Under the pieces are notes generated by a model that worked only from the letters and a program-made list of their open reading frames with translations, was not told the DNA's origin and made no database searches. Position numbers and translations under genes: made by a program. Shown piece by piece: positions 26,609-35,322 of a DNA stretch of 64,000 nucleotides (positions are counted from its first letter, which is position 1; the number at the start of each line of letters is the position of its first letter). The stretch spans positions 1 to 64,000 of the forward strand of contig NZ_JAFIEU010000020.1 of assembly GCF_020832325.1 (NCBI RefSeq), read 5' to 3'. This DNA is from Lunatimonas sp. GTDB taxonomy: Bacteria; Bacteroidota; Bacteroidia; Cytophagales; Cyclobacteriaceae.

Positions 26609-26742
26609 GCTCTTTATCAGATGGTATGTCGTTACCATAAAAACCAAAAAACGCCAACTTCCCCAAAAAACTTCCGTTAAAGTTTTCATATTCATTGCTT
26701 TCCCGTATATTTAACTAATCAATTAGTAATCTAGCGTTTGAT

Positions 26743-27558
26743 ATGAAAGTTTCTCCGATAGTTTTTCTGCTCAGTCTCACCGTCATGACAGGTTGTATAG
26801 GGCAGTTTCAAAAAGGTGAAGCCTACTTCCGCAATCAAGAATACGAGAAAGCCATCGCCGAATTTAACAGGGTCCTATTTGTTAGTATTTCGGACGTAAA
26901 ATCCCTACACCTCAGAGCAAGATCCTATGAGGAGTTGGAGGATTACGAAAATGCAAAAGCTGACTACAGGCAAATCCTAAAATACCAACCTACGTACGCG
27001 CAGGCGCTTGCCGGGCTGGGAAAGATCGCTTGGAAAGAAGATAACATGGCCGAGGCGGAAAAACTCTTACTCAAAGCCGCCATGCACGATCCGGACGATT
27101 ACGATATCCTGCTATTGCTTGGCAGGGCCATGATCAAAAACCAACGCTTCAAAAGTGCGGAAGAATTCCTGCAATTGGCCATCGATCAACAGCCCGAAAA
27201 TCCGCAACCTTACTTTTACTTAGGGATCGCAAGGGGCTATCAAGGAGATGGTCTGGGTGTGGTTACCGCTCTAAATGCGTACCTTTCATTAGAAACTGAC
27301 AACATCTCTGCCCATTACAACCGAGGCTTTGCATTGATGAAACTGGGCTTTTCCGATTGGGCGATTGAGGATTTTGACGAAGTATTAAAAAGAAAACCGG
27401 ATCACTACGACGCACTCGCTCGGAGAGGTATCTGCCTCTTGGAAGATAATCCAAGCCAAGGTATGCGTGACATTCAAAAAGCTGCCCAAAACGGAAATCC
27501 ACTCGCCAAGTCGATAGTCAATCAATTTGGCTCCAAAAGTGGCAGAGGAATGAACTAA
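26743..27558 (+). CDS. TPR-repeat lipoprotein
   Basis: This 271-residue protein has a lipoprotein signal with Cys at 18 (VMTGC) and then six to seven TPR units from about 25 to 255, for example AYFRNQEYEKAIAEFNRVL, AKADYRQILKYQPTYAQALAG and HYNRGFALMKLGFSDWAIEDF. TPR units form a helical scaffold for protein binding, so it may help assemble an outer-membrane or periplasmic complex. No partner is coded next to it; the next gene runs towards it on the other strand. TATATTTA at 26707-26714, close to a -7 box, lies about 30 bases before the start. Confidence 0.85.
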   Translation: MKVSPIVFLLSLTVMTGCIGQFQKGEAYFRNQEYEKAIAEFNRVLFVSISDVKSLHLRARSYEELEDYENAKADYRQILKYQPTYAQALAGLGKIAWKEDNMAEAEKLLLKAAMHDPDDYDILLLLGRAMIKNQRFKSAEEFLQLAIDQQPENPQPYFYLGIARGYQGDGLGVVTALNAYLSLETDNISAHYNRGFALMKLGFSDWAIEDFDEVLKRKPDHYDALARRGICLLEDNPSQGMRDIQKAAQNGNPLAKSIVNQFGSKSGRGMN

Positions 27559-27606
27559 CAAGAAATATCTCCCCCATTTCATCATTCCGAAATCAAAGAC
27601 ACAGCT

Positions 27607-28632
27607 TTAAGTCCAGTGTACATAGATCTTGCCCATGCTTTTGCCGGATTCCAGCATCTCATGGGCCGATGCAATTTCGGCAGCAGAAAAAGTGCCGCCT
27701 ACCTGGGGGTGGACCTCTCCTGCCGTGTGCAAATCAATCAGTTCCCTCAGACAGGCACCAATAACCCCTACCCGATGGTCGGCCAATCGCAGCATGTTTA
27801 CCCCCATAATACTCTGGGATTGCATCATCATAAACAGTGGACTCAAAAATCCCGTTTGGAATAGGAAGGAAAGATCGTTTACTAGATACCCTTTTGATCC
27901 ACTGCGTGACGCTCCACCAAAGCAAAATAGTTTACCCCCATAATTAAGCAGCTTGCGATCTACCCTGAAACTTTTTCCCATGCTTGTATTAAAAACATAG
28001 TCCACTTTTCGTTTGCCCAACCGACCTTCGATCACATCGGGATAGGATTGCTCCTTGTAGCAAATCGGAAGATCCACTCCAATCTCCCGGAGGTAGGCCA
28101 ATTTTTCTACCGATCCGCATAGACCGATGGTAAAAATTCCCTTTCGCCTACACAATTGTACCAGTGCCGTACCTACCCCACCCGCAGCGGCATGTATCAG
28201 CGCAGTCTCATCTGTTCTCAGCTTATTGCTGTAATCCGTCATGTAATAGGCCGTGCAGTATTGCGTAGCAAGTGCACATGCTTCCCCAGGAGGCATACAT
28301 TCAGGTATTACTCCCGCAGCCCGATGATCTACCAAGGCATGATCAGAATACCCACCAAAGCGACAAAACGCCACTACTCGCCTACCTAGCCAATCATTGC
28401 TTACTCCCGCGCCTGGTGTCAAAACCTTCCCTACCACCTCGTAGCCAGGTACAAAAGGAAGTCGTGGGGCTTCCCTGTACAGCCCCTGCCTCGCCATCAC
28501 GTCGGCAAAGTTTAGTCCAAACCCCTCCACTTCGATGAGTAACTGACCTGGTTCTGGGTTTGGAGTAGGCGACTCGCGAAGTTCAAATGCTTCAGCGGCC
28601 TTTCCGTAGGACACCAACGTCAACTGCCTCAT
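27607..28632 (-). CDS. Zinc-type MDR oxidoreductase, quinone reductase/VAT-1-like
   Basis: A 341-residue medium-chain dehydrogenase/reductase. The N-terminal GroES-like domain carries GFGLNFADVMARQGLY and FVPGYEVVGKV; the NADPH-binding Rossmann fold begins with AAAGGVGTALVQL (about 147-159). The catalytic-zinc Cys/His set of alcohol dehydrogenases is absent, so this is the zinc-free quinone oxidoreductase branch, close to VAT-1 proteins. It would reduce quinones or enones with NADPH in the cytosol. Its ATG overlaps the stop of the GH10 gene (ATGA), an unusual pairing that implies translational coupling. Confidence 0.87.
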   Translation of the reverse strand: MRQLTLVSYGKAAEAFELRESPTPNPEPGQLLIEVEGFGLNFADVMARQGLYREAPRLPFVPGYEVVGKVLTPGAGVSNDWLGRRVVAFCRFGGYSDHALVDHRAAGVIPECMPPGEACALATQYCTAYYMTDYSNKLRTDETALIHAAAGGVGTALVQLCRRKGIFTIGLCGSVEKLAYLREIGVDLPICYKEQSYPDVIEGRLGKRKVDYVFNTSMGKSFRVDRKLLNYGGKLFCFGGASRSGSKGYLVNDLSFLFQTGFLSPLFMMMQSQSIMGVNMLRLADHRVGVIGACLRELIDLHTAGEVHPQVGGTFSAAEIASAHEMLESGKSMGKIYVHWT

Positions 28633-29888
28633 TTGGCTCCCATCAAAAAGTCCACCTTCGCACTACCTCCTCCCCTATTCAAGGTGACCGTGCGTACCTC
28701 GTCGCCCACCTGCACTTCATACGTACCAAAAAAGGCCGGGAGGGATACGACACCGTTGTGGCCTACTGTTGCACGGTGTTCGGTCCACCATTCCCTAAAT
28801 ATCAGATCTTGATAGGCCTCCGCCAATGCGGTAGGAGACCAATCCCGTCGGTAGAGAGAAGATGCGGGTATCCAATTGGCGCCTGCCCAAAATCCCCACA
28901 TCAAAATCCCCTCCACCGAAGGATGAGCAAAGCATATCTTGTAATAGTCTACCAACTCTCCTGCCGTGAATATTTCCTCCTCCATCGTCAGCTCCCGAAT
29001 ATTTTCCCGGTAATACTTCGAGCGTTGCCCGGGTACATTAAATTCCGTCACCAAAATTGGCAAGCCAAAAACCGCGAGGGAATCCAGAGCCCTGCGCAAC
29101 TCATTGCGGTCAAAACTCTCCGCATGGAGATGGCCTTGCACGCCTATACCTGCAATGCGAACACCCTGCCCAATTAGGCCTCGGATTTGCTTCAGGTAAT
29201 CATCGAGACGGTTTCCGGTTAAGATATCGTAATCGTTTAGAAAAAGCTGCGCGTCCGGGTCCCCTTGGTGCGACCAATCCACCATCTTTTTGGTAACATC
29301 CGGTCCCAATCGGTCTTCGTAAAAATTACCATGCACCATTTCGTTATTCAGGTCGTAGCCAGCAAAACGACCTCGATACCTTGTGGTGACATCCAATGCG
29401 CGGACACGCAGGGTTTGCTCAAGCGACTCATCATCCAAAGCGGTCAGCCATTCCTGAACAAATTTGGGTATACCCCAAAAAATATTGTGCCCACGTAGCG
29501 GAATATGGTGTCGGTCGGTCCATTCCAACAGTGCATCTACCACTGAGTAATCCACCACGCCCTTTTCCTTTTCCATACTGTGCCATTTCAGAGCATTTTC
29601 GGTTACCGCAGCATTGAAATTCTGTAAAAACTTCTCTGCGTACTGCTGTTTGTCGGCCTCCGACATGGAGCCCACAAATCCATTACTCAGAGCCGCCCCA
29701 AACCAGAACTCATGAGAAAGCTGCCGTATATGCACTTCCTGCCCTGGCTTGGCGTAGACGGACAAGGTGCCCTTTCGGTGTGTACTGATGCGGTGTTCGT
29801 CTGTTTCCGATTGCCCAAATAGATTAGGGCTGGCAAAACACAGCAAAAGCACAACCAAGAACGCCTCGTTTAATTTTCTCGTTATCAT
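28629..29888 (-). CDS. GH10 family endo-1,4-beta-xylanase-like glycoside hydrolase, exported
   Basis: This 419-residue protein has a signal peptide (about 1-26, ending NLFGQ) if started at 29888; the frame stays open upstream to 29966, but that start would bury the signal. The catalytic TIM barrel of GH10 has TENALKWHSMEKEKGVVDY, RGHNIFWG, the acid/base Glu at about 183 (DLNNEMVHG), GIGVQGHLH, and the nucleophile Glu at about 282 (VTEFNVPG). It would cut internal beta-1,4-xylosyl bonds in xylan; other beta-glycans are possible. A short C-terminal beta-domain is present. It precedes an MDR oxidoreductase gene with a 4-base overlap and lies in a locus with sulfatases and SusC/SusD. Confidence 0.88.
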   Translation of the reverse strand: MITRKLNEAFLVVLLLCFASPNLFGQSETDEHRISTHRKGTLSVYAKPGQEVHIRQLSHEFWFGAALSNGFVGSMSEADKQQYAEKFLQNFNAAVTENALKWHSMEKEKGVVDYSVVDALLEWTDRHHIPLRGHNIFWGIPKFVQEWLTALDDESLEQTLRVRALDVTTRYRGRFAGYDLNNEMVHGNFYEDRLGPDVTKKMVDWSHQGDPDAQLFLNDYDILTGNRLDDYLKQIRGLIGQGVRIAGIGVQGHLHAESFDRNELRRALDSLAVFGLPILVTEFNVPGQRSKYYRENIRELTMEEEIFTAGELVDYYKICFAHPSVEGILMWGFWAGANWIPASSLYRRDWSPTALAEAYQDLIFREWWTEHRATVGHNGVVSLPAFFGTYEVQVGDEVRTVTLNRGGGSAKVDFLMGAK

Positions 29889-29978
29889 AGAAGCTAGGTA
29901 TTTTGGATAAAAACAAAGAGGGTATTTTACAGGTACCATATTACGCTTTTTACGGCCATAATACAACTATCCAATGGA

Positions 29979-32117
29979 TTAGGGAAGTGAAAAAGCCACA
30001 TACATATCCCCCTTGTGGGTATTAAAACGGCCACCACCACATGCCAGCACCACGTATTGTTTCCCGTTGACCGAATAAGTACTGGGGGTAGCAAATGCCG
30101 CTGCGGGCAATACCGTTTGCCACAGCAAATCCCCGTTTTGTGTGTCAAAGGCTCGAAACTTGCCATCCTGTGTAGCGGCGATAAACAGCAATCCGCTGCC
30201 TGTTACCAAAGGACCTCCAAAGCTTTCTGTTCCGGTAAGGGGAATCCCTTGAGCAGATAGCTCCGGATACTCTCCAAATGGTATGCTCCAGCGAAACTCC
30301 CCAGTGTTTAGGTCAATAGCATTTAGCGTGCCCCAAGGAGGCGCAATGGCAGGATATCCCTGATCATCCAGGAACTTCATGTACCTATTTACCACATAGG
30401 CTGGCAACTCATCGGTTTCTGATTCGGGAACTAAACCAGGTTCGTCTCCCGCCTGTGCGAATGGGTCCGATTCGTTCAAGTAAGCCAGTAGTGCAGCTTT
30501 CTCTCCGGGCAAAATACCTGGAAATGCCGGCATCATTCCCTTTCCGCCGGCAACAATCTCTGCAACCTCCCCGAAGGTCTTTCTCTTCAACAATCCTTCC
30601 AAGGACGGATATCCGCTCGCGGGGTAGCCCCTCCGATCCTTTCCATGGCAGGGCGCACAATTCAGCGTATACACCCGCATACCGATACCCATTGCCTGAA
30701 GCTGCTCCGGTGAAGTACTGGGTCCAATGCCCATATACCTGGCCATCTCGTTGCTATTGATATACAAAATGCCTTCGGGGTCCGCCGCCGCACCGCCCCA
30801 GATAGCTCCTCCACTAAGTCCTGGGAATACGGGCATTCCCTGTTCGTTCAGGGGAGTGAAGGGCCCCTGGTATCCGCTTTCCCGCAGAATCTGTAACAGC
30901 TCCTCCCGGTTACCTGCCCATGGGCTGATCAGCGAATCGGACACTATCTGCCGGGAAAAAGGAAGCGGCTTTGTAGGCAGAGGCTGGGTGGGCCAAGCCT
31001 GTTCTCCCGGAATCGTAGATGGAGGAACGGTGAGCTCCTCCACCGGAAACAAGGGTACGCCTGTCTCTCTATCAAACAAAAAAACGTACCCGTGTTTAGT
31101 TACCTGCGCTACGGCATCAATCAACCTTCCTTCGTGCTGTACCTGTATTAAATTCGGAGGTGCGGGCAGGTCCATGTCCAAAATGTCATGGTGTACGATT
31201 TGAAAATGCCAAATTCGCTTCCCGGTGGCTGCATCTAGGGCCAACAAGGTATTCGCAAAGAGATTGGCACCAATCCGATCTCCCCCGTAAAAATCGGGGG
31301 CAGCGGACCCGGTGGGAACATACACGATACCCCGCTTGCGGTCTATAGCCATGCCCGCCCAATTGTTTGCACCGCCTATTCCGTTGTTTTTGTACGCATC
31401 GGGTGGCCAGGTATCGTACCCGTACTCGTCTGGATGGGGAATGGTATGAAACACCCAAGCCAATTCGCCTGTCTCTATGTGAAATGCCTGAATATGTCCC
31501 AATGCTGCCCGATGATCCTCCGCGACCCGCAGTGGCATGATGATCAAATCCTCGTACACCGTCCCTGGCGTATTGGAAAGTACCATTTTATCCGCAGCGG
31601 TAGGCCCCAGACCTGTTTTGAGACTAACTCTGCCTCCCTCTCCAAAGCTGGTAACAGGTTCTCCTGTTCGTGCATCCACCGCATACAACCATTCACTCTG
31701 GGAGTACAAAATGCGTTTGTCTGCCCTCTTTTCCCAGTAGACTACCCCTCTGTTAACACTGAAAGATTCCTTGGCACCCCCGGTATGCCTCCATAGCTCC
31801 CTTCCGGTGGCCGCATCTACCGCAAAGGGCTGAACCCCTGCGGTCATTCCATAAAGCACCCCATCCACAATAATCGGATTGGTCTGCATGTGACCACTAT
31901 CTCCCGTATGGTAGGTCCAGGCAATCTGCAGCTCTCTGACATTACCTGCATGGATTTGGTCTAGCGGAGAAAAATGGTTTCGATCTGGCCCTCCCAAATA
32001 TTCGCGCCACTCTGCCTCCTGTTCTGGGGAGACCCCACATGCATACAGTCCCCAAAGAAGGGCAAAACCACATAAGGGAAGATACAAAAAGTTATTTTGG
32101 CCGTGAAATGGGTGCAT
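29979..32117 (-). CDS. PQQ-dependent dehydrogenase with an inserted cytochrome c domain, lipoprotein
   Basis: This 712-residue protein begins at ATG 32117 with a lipoprotein signal (LWGLYAC, Cys 27). The quinoprotein propeller starts at WREYLGGPDRNHFSPL and carries typical blades, such as FAVDAATGRELWR and ALDAATGKRIWHFQ. At about 480-565 a cytochrome c domain with CAPCHG and distal Met in MMPAFPG is inserted; then the last blades resume (AIDLNTGEFRW, FDTQNGDLLWQ). This plan is known for periplasmic PQQ glucose, quinate and related dehydrogenases, which pass electrons to the haem. The substrate is probably a sugar or polyol from the neighbouring locus. Its stop lies 91 bases before the GH10 start. 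Confidence 0.88.
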   Translation of the reverse strand: MHPFHGQNNFLYLPLCGFALLWGLYACGVSPEQEAEWREYLGGPDRNHFSPLDQIHAGNVRELQIAWTYHTGDSGHMQTNPIIVDGVLYGMTAGVQPFAVDAATGRELWRHTGGAKESFSVNRGVVYWEKRADKRILYSQSEWLYAVDARTGEPVTSFGEGGRVSLKTGLGPTAADKMVLSNTPGTVYEDLIIMPLRVAEDHRAALGHIQAFHIETGELAWVFHTIPHPDEYGYDTWPPDAYKNNGIGGANNWAGMAIDRKRGIVYVPTGSAAPDFYGGDRIGANLFANTLLALDAATGKRIWHFQIVHHDILDMDLPAPPNLIQVQHEGRLIDAVAQVTKHGYVFLFDRETGVPLFPVEELTVPPSTIPGEQAWPTQPLPTKPLPFSRQIVSDSLISPWAGNREELLQILRESGYQGPFTPLNEQGMPVFPGLSGGAIWGGAAADPEGILYINSNEMARYMGIGPSTSPEQLQAMGIGMRVYTLNCAPCHGKDRRGYPASGYPSLEGLLKRKTFGEVAEIVAGGKGMMPAFPGILPGEKAALLAYLNESDPFAQAGDEPGLVPESETDELPAYVVNRYMKFLDDQGYPAIAPPWGTLNAIDLNTGEFRWSIPFGEYPELSAQGIPLTGTESFGGPLVTGSGLLFIAATQDGKFRAFDTQNGDLLWQTVLPAAAFATPSTYSVNGKQYVVLACGGGRFNTHKGDMYVAFSLP

Positions 32118-32300
32118 GAAATCCTGAATATTCAAATAGATGCCTCTGAGCAAGATATTATACTCCAATATCCCAACTTTTCCGAATATGACAAGAAGAA
32201 AAATCGAAAATCATTTAACCGACATATGGAAATGAACCCATAGGCTGTAAACGGATTTCTTGCCCCAAAAAATACAGCATTTCAATTCGAGACCTGTTTA

Positions 32301-33491
32301 CTATTTCCCATCCGCCAATTCATACAGCACAAAGCTCAGGTAATCTTCCTCATTATCGTAATTATCGGGATGATTAACAGACATATAGAGTCCTTCCTTG
32401 GCCACAAACACATTTTCTGTCACGTAGTTGTAACCTTTAAATCTGGTCTCACCCAGTACTTGGAGATTCGTATCCAAGATCATGATGGAAAAATCCTTGG
32501 CAAATCCACGAAGCTGTTCCAGTTCCTCTTCACTTTCGATTTCAATTTTGGGAAAACAAAATCGGTAAAAAACTTCCCTGTAGGGATCGTATAGTAATGT
32601 CCCATATCTGGGTTCTGTAAACATATACCGCAAATACTCGTTTCGGTCGGCAGTCCTAGAAAGGGTGGGAAATGTATCGGGAAAAAACCGACTTTTTGCC
32701 GGAAAAGCATCGAGTGGATCCCCCGCTGAGGACGCAGCGTAAAGATTATGATCGGCAAGAAATGAATAAACGACCTTGTCCGGCGACGCTGCCATACTGA
32801 AATACGGTACATGCAAGCCATCTGACAAGTAACCTTTCGGATATTTATGGCAAGTAAGCTCAGTATCTCCCGAATTCATATCTAATTCTACACTAAGAAA
32901 TTGATTGGAAAGGGCTTTTTCTTCCGTGTCTTTAACATTTCCAGGAGCCACTACTTTTACCAACATTTTGTTCCCTCGGATAATTGGATAGGAGTTAAAA
33001 AAGGATGTGCTGATTTGCGGATCGGAATATCCCTCTGGTGATGCAAAGGATATCTTCGAGAGATAGGATTGATCGATATCTGTCAAATAAATAGACCCTG
33101 GATGCGTGGTAAAAAGGAATATGCTGTCTGCCGATTGCACGTGAAACCTGAAAACCGTACCCACTCCCTCATTCCCCTCCAAGTCGAATTTCAAGGTTTT
33201 CGCGAGCTCTTTTCGATCCATATCATAGACCTGAATTTCATTTCGGGGTGACTGAATATTGAAAAGATAGGGACTCTCTCCATCCAAATACCCCAACCCA
33301 AAACTAAAGTTGCCTGTCTGATCATCTATTGGAATACGGAGTTTGCTTTCCGCATTTTGGAGCACTTTCTCCGGAGTAGTCTTATCAGGTACATCTGACC
33401 CACAGCCAACGAAAAAAAGGGCTGATGCTATAAACAATGAATAAGTAACCCGTAGGTCAATCGATAGATGGGATAACGGAAAATGGAACAT
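32301..33491 (-). CDS. DUF4221 lipoprotein
   Basis: This 396-residue protein has a lipoprotein signal (ALFFVGC, Cys 30) and a body made mainly of beta strands, likely a propeller, with GLGYLDGESPYLFNI, QVYDMDRKELAKTL and a C-terminal VLGETRFKGYNY. These match DUF4221, a family almost restricted to Bacteroidota and often annotated only as a lipoprotein of BF3164 type. No catalytic residues are known. It lies 184 bases from the quinoprotein start and 250 bases from the sulfatase, so membership of either operon is unsure. Confidence 0.75.
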   Translation of the reverse strand: MFHFPLSHLSIDLRVTYSLFIASALFFVGCGSDVPDKTTPEKVLQNAESKLRIPIDDQTGNFSFGLGYLDGESPYLFNIQSPRNEIQVYDMDRKELAKTLKFDLEGNEGVGTVFRFHVQSADSIFLFTTHPGSIYLTDIDQSYLSKISFASPEGYSDPQISTSFFNSYPIIRGNKMLVKVVAPGNVKDTEEKALSNQFLSVELDMNSGDTELTCHKYPKGYLSDGLHVPYFSMAASPDKVVYSFLADHNLYAASSAGDPLDAFPAKSRFFPDTFPTLSRTADRNEYLRYMFTEPRYGTLLYDPYREVFYRFCFPKIEIESEEELEQLRGFAKDFSIMILDTNLQVLGETRFKGYNYVTENVFVAKEGLYMSVNHPDNYDNEEDYLSFVLYELADGK

Positions 33492-33740
33492 GCCTAGTAA
33501 GCTAGCTTTAAGGGTTAAACAATGGTACGCCTAAACTAAGTTGACAAAAAGCCTTTGTCCCAGACCTGTGAGTCAGACGTTTCCAATAAAGGTAATTAGT
33601 TGAAAAATAGTATCCTAAAAAATTAAGAATAAACTATACCAATAACCTGCCTTGGTGTAGCTTCACCCCATTTTTCCAATCCCAAAGCATGTAAGAATTC
33701 CCGCACTTGAAATCGTCACGCGCGGCACCTACTTTAATAT

Positions 33741-35285
33741 TTAATAATCGCTACCAATTAGGCTTTCCAGTACCGACTGCTGCCAGGCCCGTAGCTCTCC
33801 TTCCATTCTTCCCGCAAATTCAGGCATCTTTTGTATCAGGTCAACCTGTTCCTCCGGGTCGGCCAACACATCAAACAATTCCTTAGTAGCATCGGGTCCT
33901 GTACCCCCATGAATGACCAACTTGTACTGATTGTCCAACCAGGCACGGACGCCAGAAAAATCTTCCTCCCGGATGTCTTCACGGTGGAAATTCTTAAAGT
34001 TTCTGGTTGCTATTCCCCCCATTAATTTTACCAATGGAGTGGTTCCTACTTGAAGTTCGGGTTCTATGTACGGAATAAGTTCTTCTCCACTGCGGTCCCG
34101 CCCATTCCAGAACCCAATGGGTACAGGGCGTTCCATCATCACGTTATTCAGCATTCCCAATAGACTCACCCCGTCTATCGGTCTCTCTGGAAGAGGTTGC
34201 CCAACGATGTCGCACAGAGTAGGAAGCACGTCTGTACTAACTCCGTTAATGGCACTAATCAGGGGAAAGCGAACCTTATCCGGCCACTCCAGTACACTGG
34301 GAACCCGAATACCTCCTTCGTATACTTGACCTTTGAATCCCCGAAACGGCATGGTGGCCACACCCTCTGCCGGTGTACCGTTATCTCCAAAATACCACAG
34401 CAGGGTGTTCCTGCGCAGCCCTTCCTCCTCTAGGAAATCTCGGAGCATGCCAATGGAACGATCCATCGCGGTGATCTCCGCAAACCGCTCAATGAGTACC
34501 TCCCGTTGGTGCCGCTCCACAGTTCCTCCCGTTTCATTGGAGGTGAGTGTTACCTGCCTGTCGCCAAAATCAGCCGGCAAATCCTGATAAAGGTCCAAGT
34601 CTTCTTTCAGGCCACTGTAGGGCTCGTGGGGCGAGCCATACCAAATCAACACGAAGAAGGGCTTATTGGCTGCTTTCGCATTCGCAATAAAACGCATCGC
34701 TTCCTTCACCACCACTTCAGAACCTTCCCCCTTGAAGATCACCGGATCAGCACCATTCACCGACAAAGGAGGGTCCATTTCAAAAAAATTATCGTGGGAA
34801 ACCCAATGATCAAAGCCCATTGCTCCCGGATTTGTGGGAGAGGACGCTTTCACTGGTCCAAGGTGCCATTTGCCAAAATGGGCCGTGGTGTATCCAGCCT
34901 GCTGCATTATCTGTGCAATGCTAACTTCCTCCGGACGGATGGAATGTCCTGGAGTAAAGGTACCATACCGGTTTGGATGACGTCCGGTGATGATGCTTCC
35001 CCGTGTAGGAGAGCATACGGGAGATGCCGAATAGAACCGATCCATCCGTAAGCCTCTGGCCGCCATTTGATCCAGAACCGGTGTTTTTATGTATGGATGC
35101 CCATTGTATCCTACCTCATCCCAGCCATGGTCATCCCCCAGTAATAGCACCACATTGGGTAGATCGGGTGTAGTGGTTTCAACGCCTTTCTTCTGACAAG
35201 CCACCAAACCCAGCCAAATAAAAGATAACAGGAAGATCCGGGCTACCATCCATTCTCTATACCGATTACTACCTAATTCGTTCAT
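33741..35285 (-). CDS. Formylglycine-dependent sulfatase, lipoprotein
   Basis: This 514-residue type I sulfatase has a lipoprotein signal (WLGLVAC, Cys 30 when started at 35285; ATG 35249 is another start). Metal-binding DDHGWDEVGY follows; then SPVCSPTRGSIITGRH carries the CxPxR site, with Cys at about 91 to be changed to formylglycine. Other conserved residues lie in GKWHLGP and YFGDNGTPA. The use of Cys implies an anaerobic-type (anSME) or FGE maturase elsewhere. It starts 38 bases after a PhoD-like gene, so they are probably one operon. It likely removes sulfate esters from a polysaccharide. Confidence 0.92.
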   Translation of the reverse strand: MNELGSNRYREWMVARIFLLSFIWLGLVACQKKGVETTTPDLPNVVLLLGDDHGWDEVGYNGHPYIKTPVLDQMAARGLRMDRFYSASPVCSPTRGSIITGRHPNRYGTFTPGHSIRPEEVSIAQIMQQAGYTTAHFGKWHLGPVKASSPTNPGAMGFDHWVSHDNFFEMDPPLSVNGADPVIFKGEGSEVVVKEAMRFIANAKAANKPFFVLIWYGSPHEPYSGLKEDLDLYQDLPADFGDRQVTLTSNETGGTVERHQREVLIERFAEITAMDRSIGMLRDFLEEEGLRRNTLLWYFGDNGTPAEGVATMPFRGFKGQVYEGGIRVPSVLEWPDKVRFPLISAINGVSTDVLPTLCDIVGQPLPERPIDGVSLLGMLNNVMMERPVPIGFWNGRDRSGEELIPYIEPELQVGTTPLVKLMGGIATRNFKNFHREDIREEDFSGVRAWLDNQYKLVIHGGTGPDATKELFDVLADPEEQVDLIQKMPEFAGRMEGELRAWQQSVLESLIGSDY

Positions 35286-35322
35286 GAGTTGATATTTTGT
35301 TCTCAAGGGGTCACTTATTATT

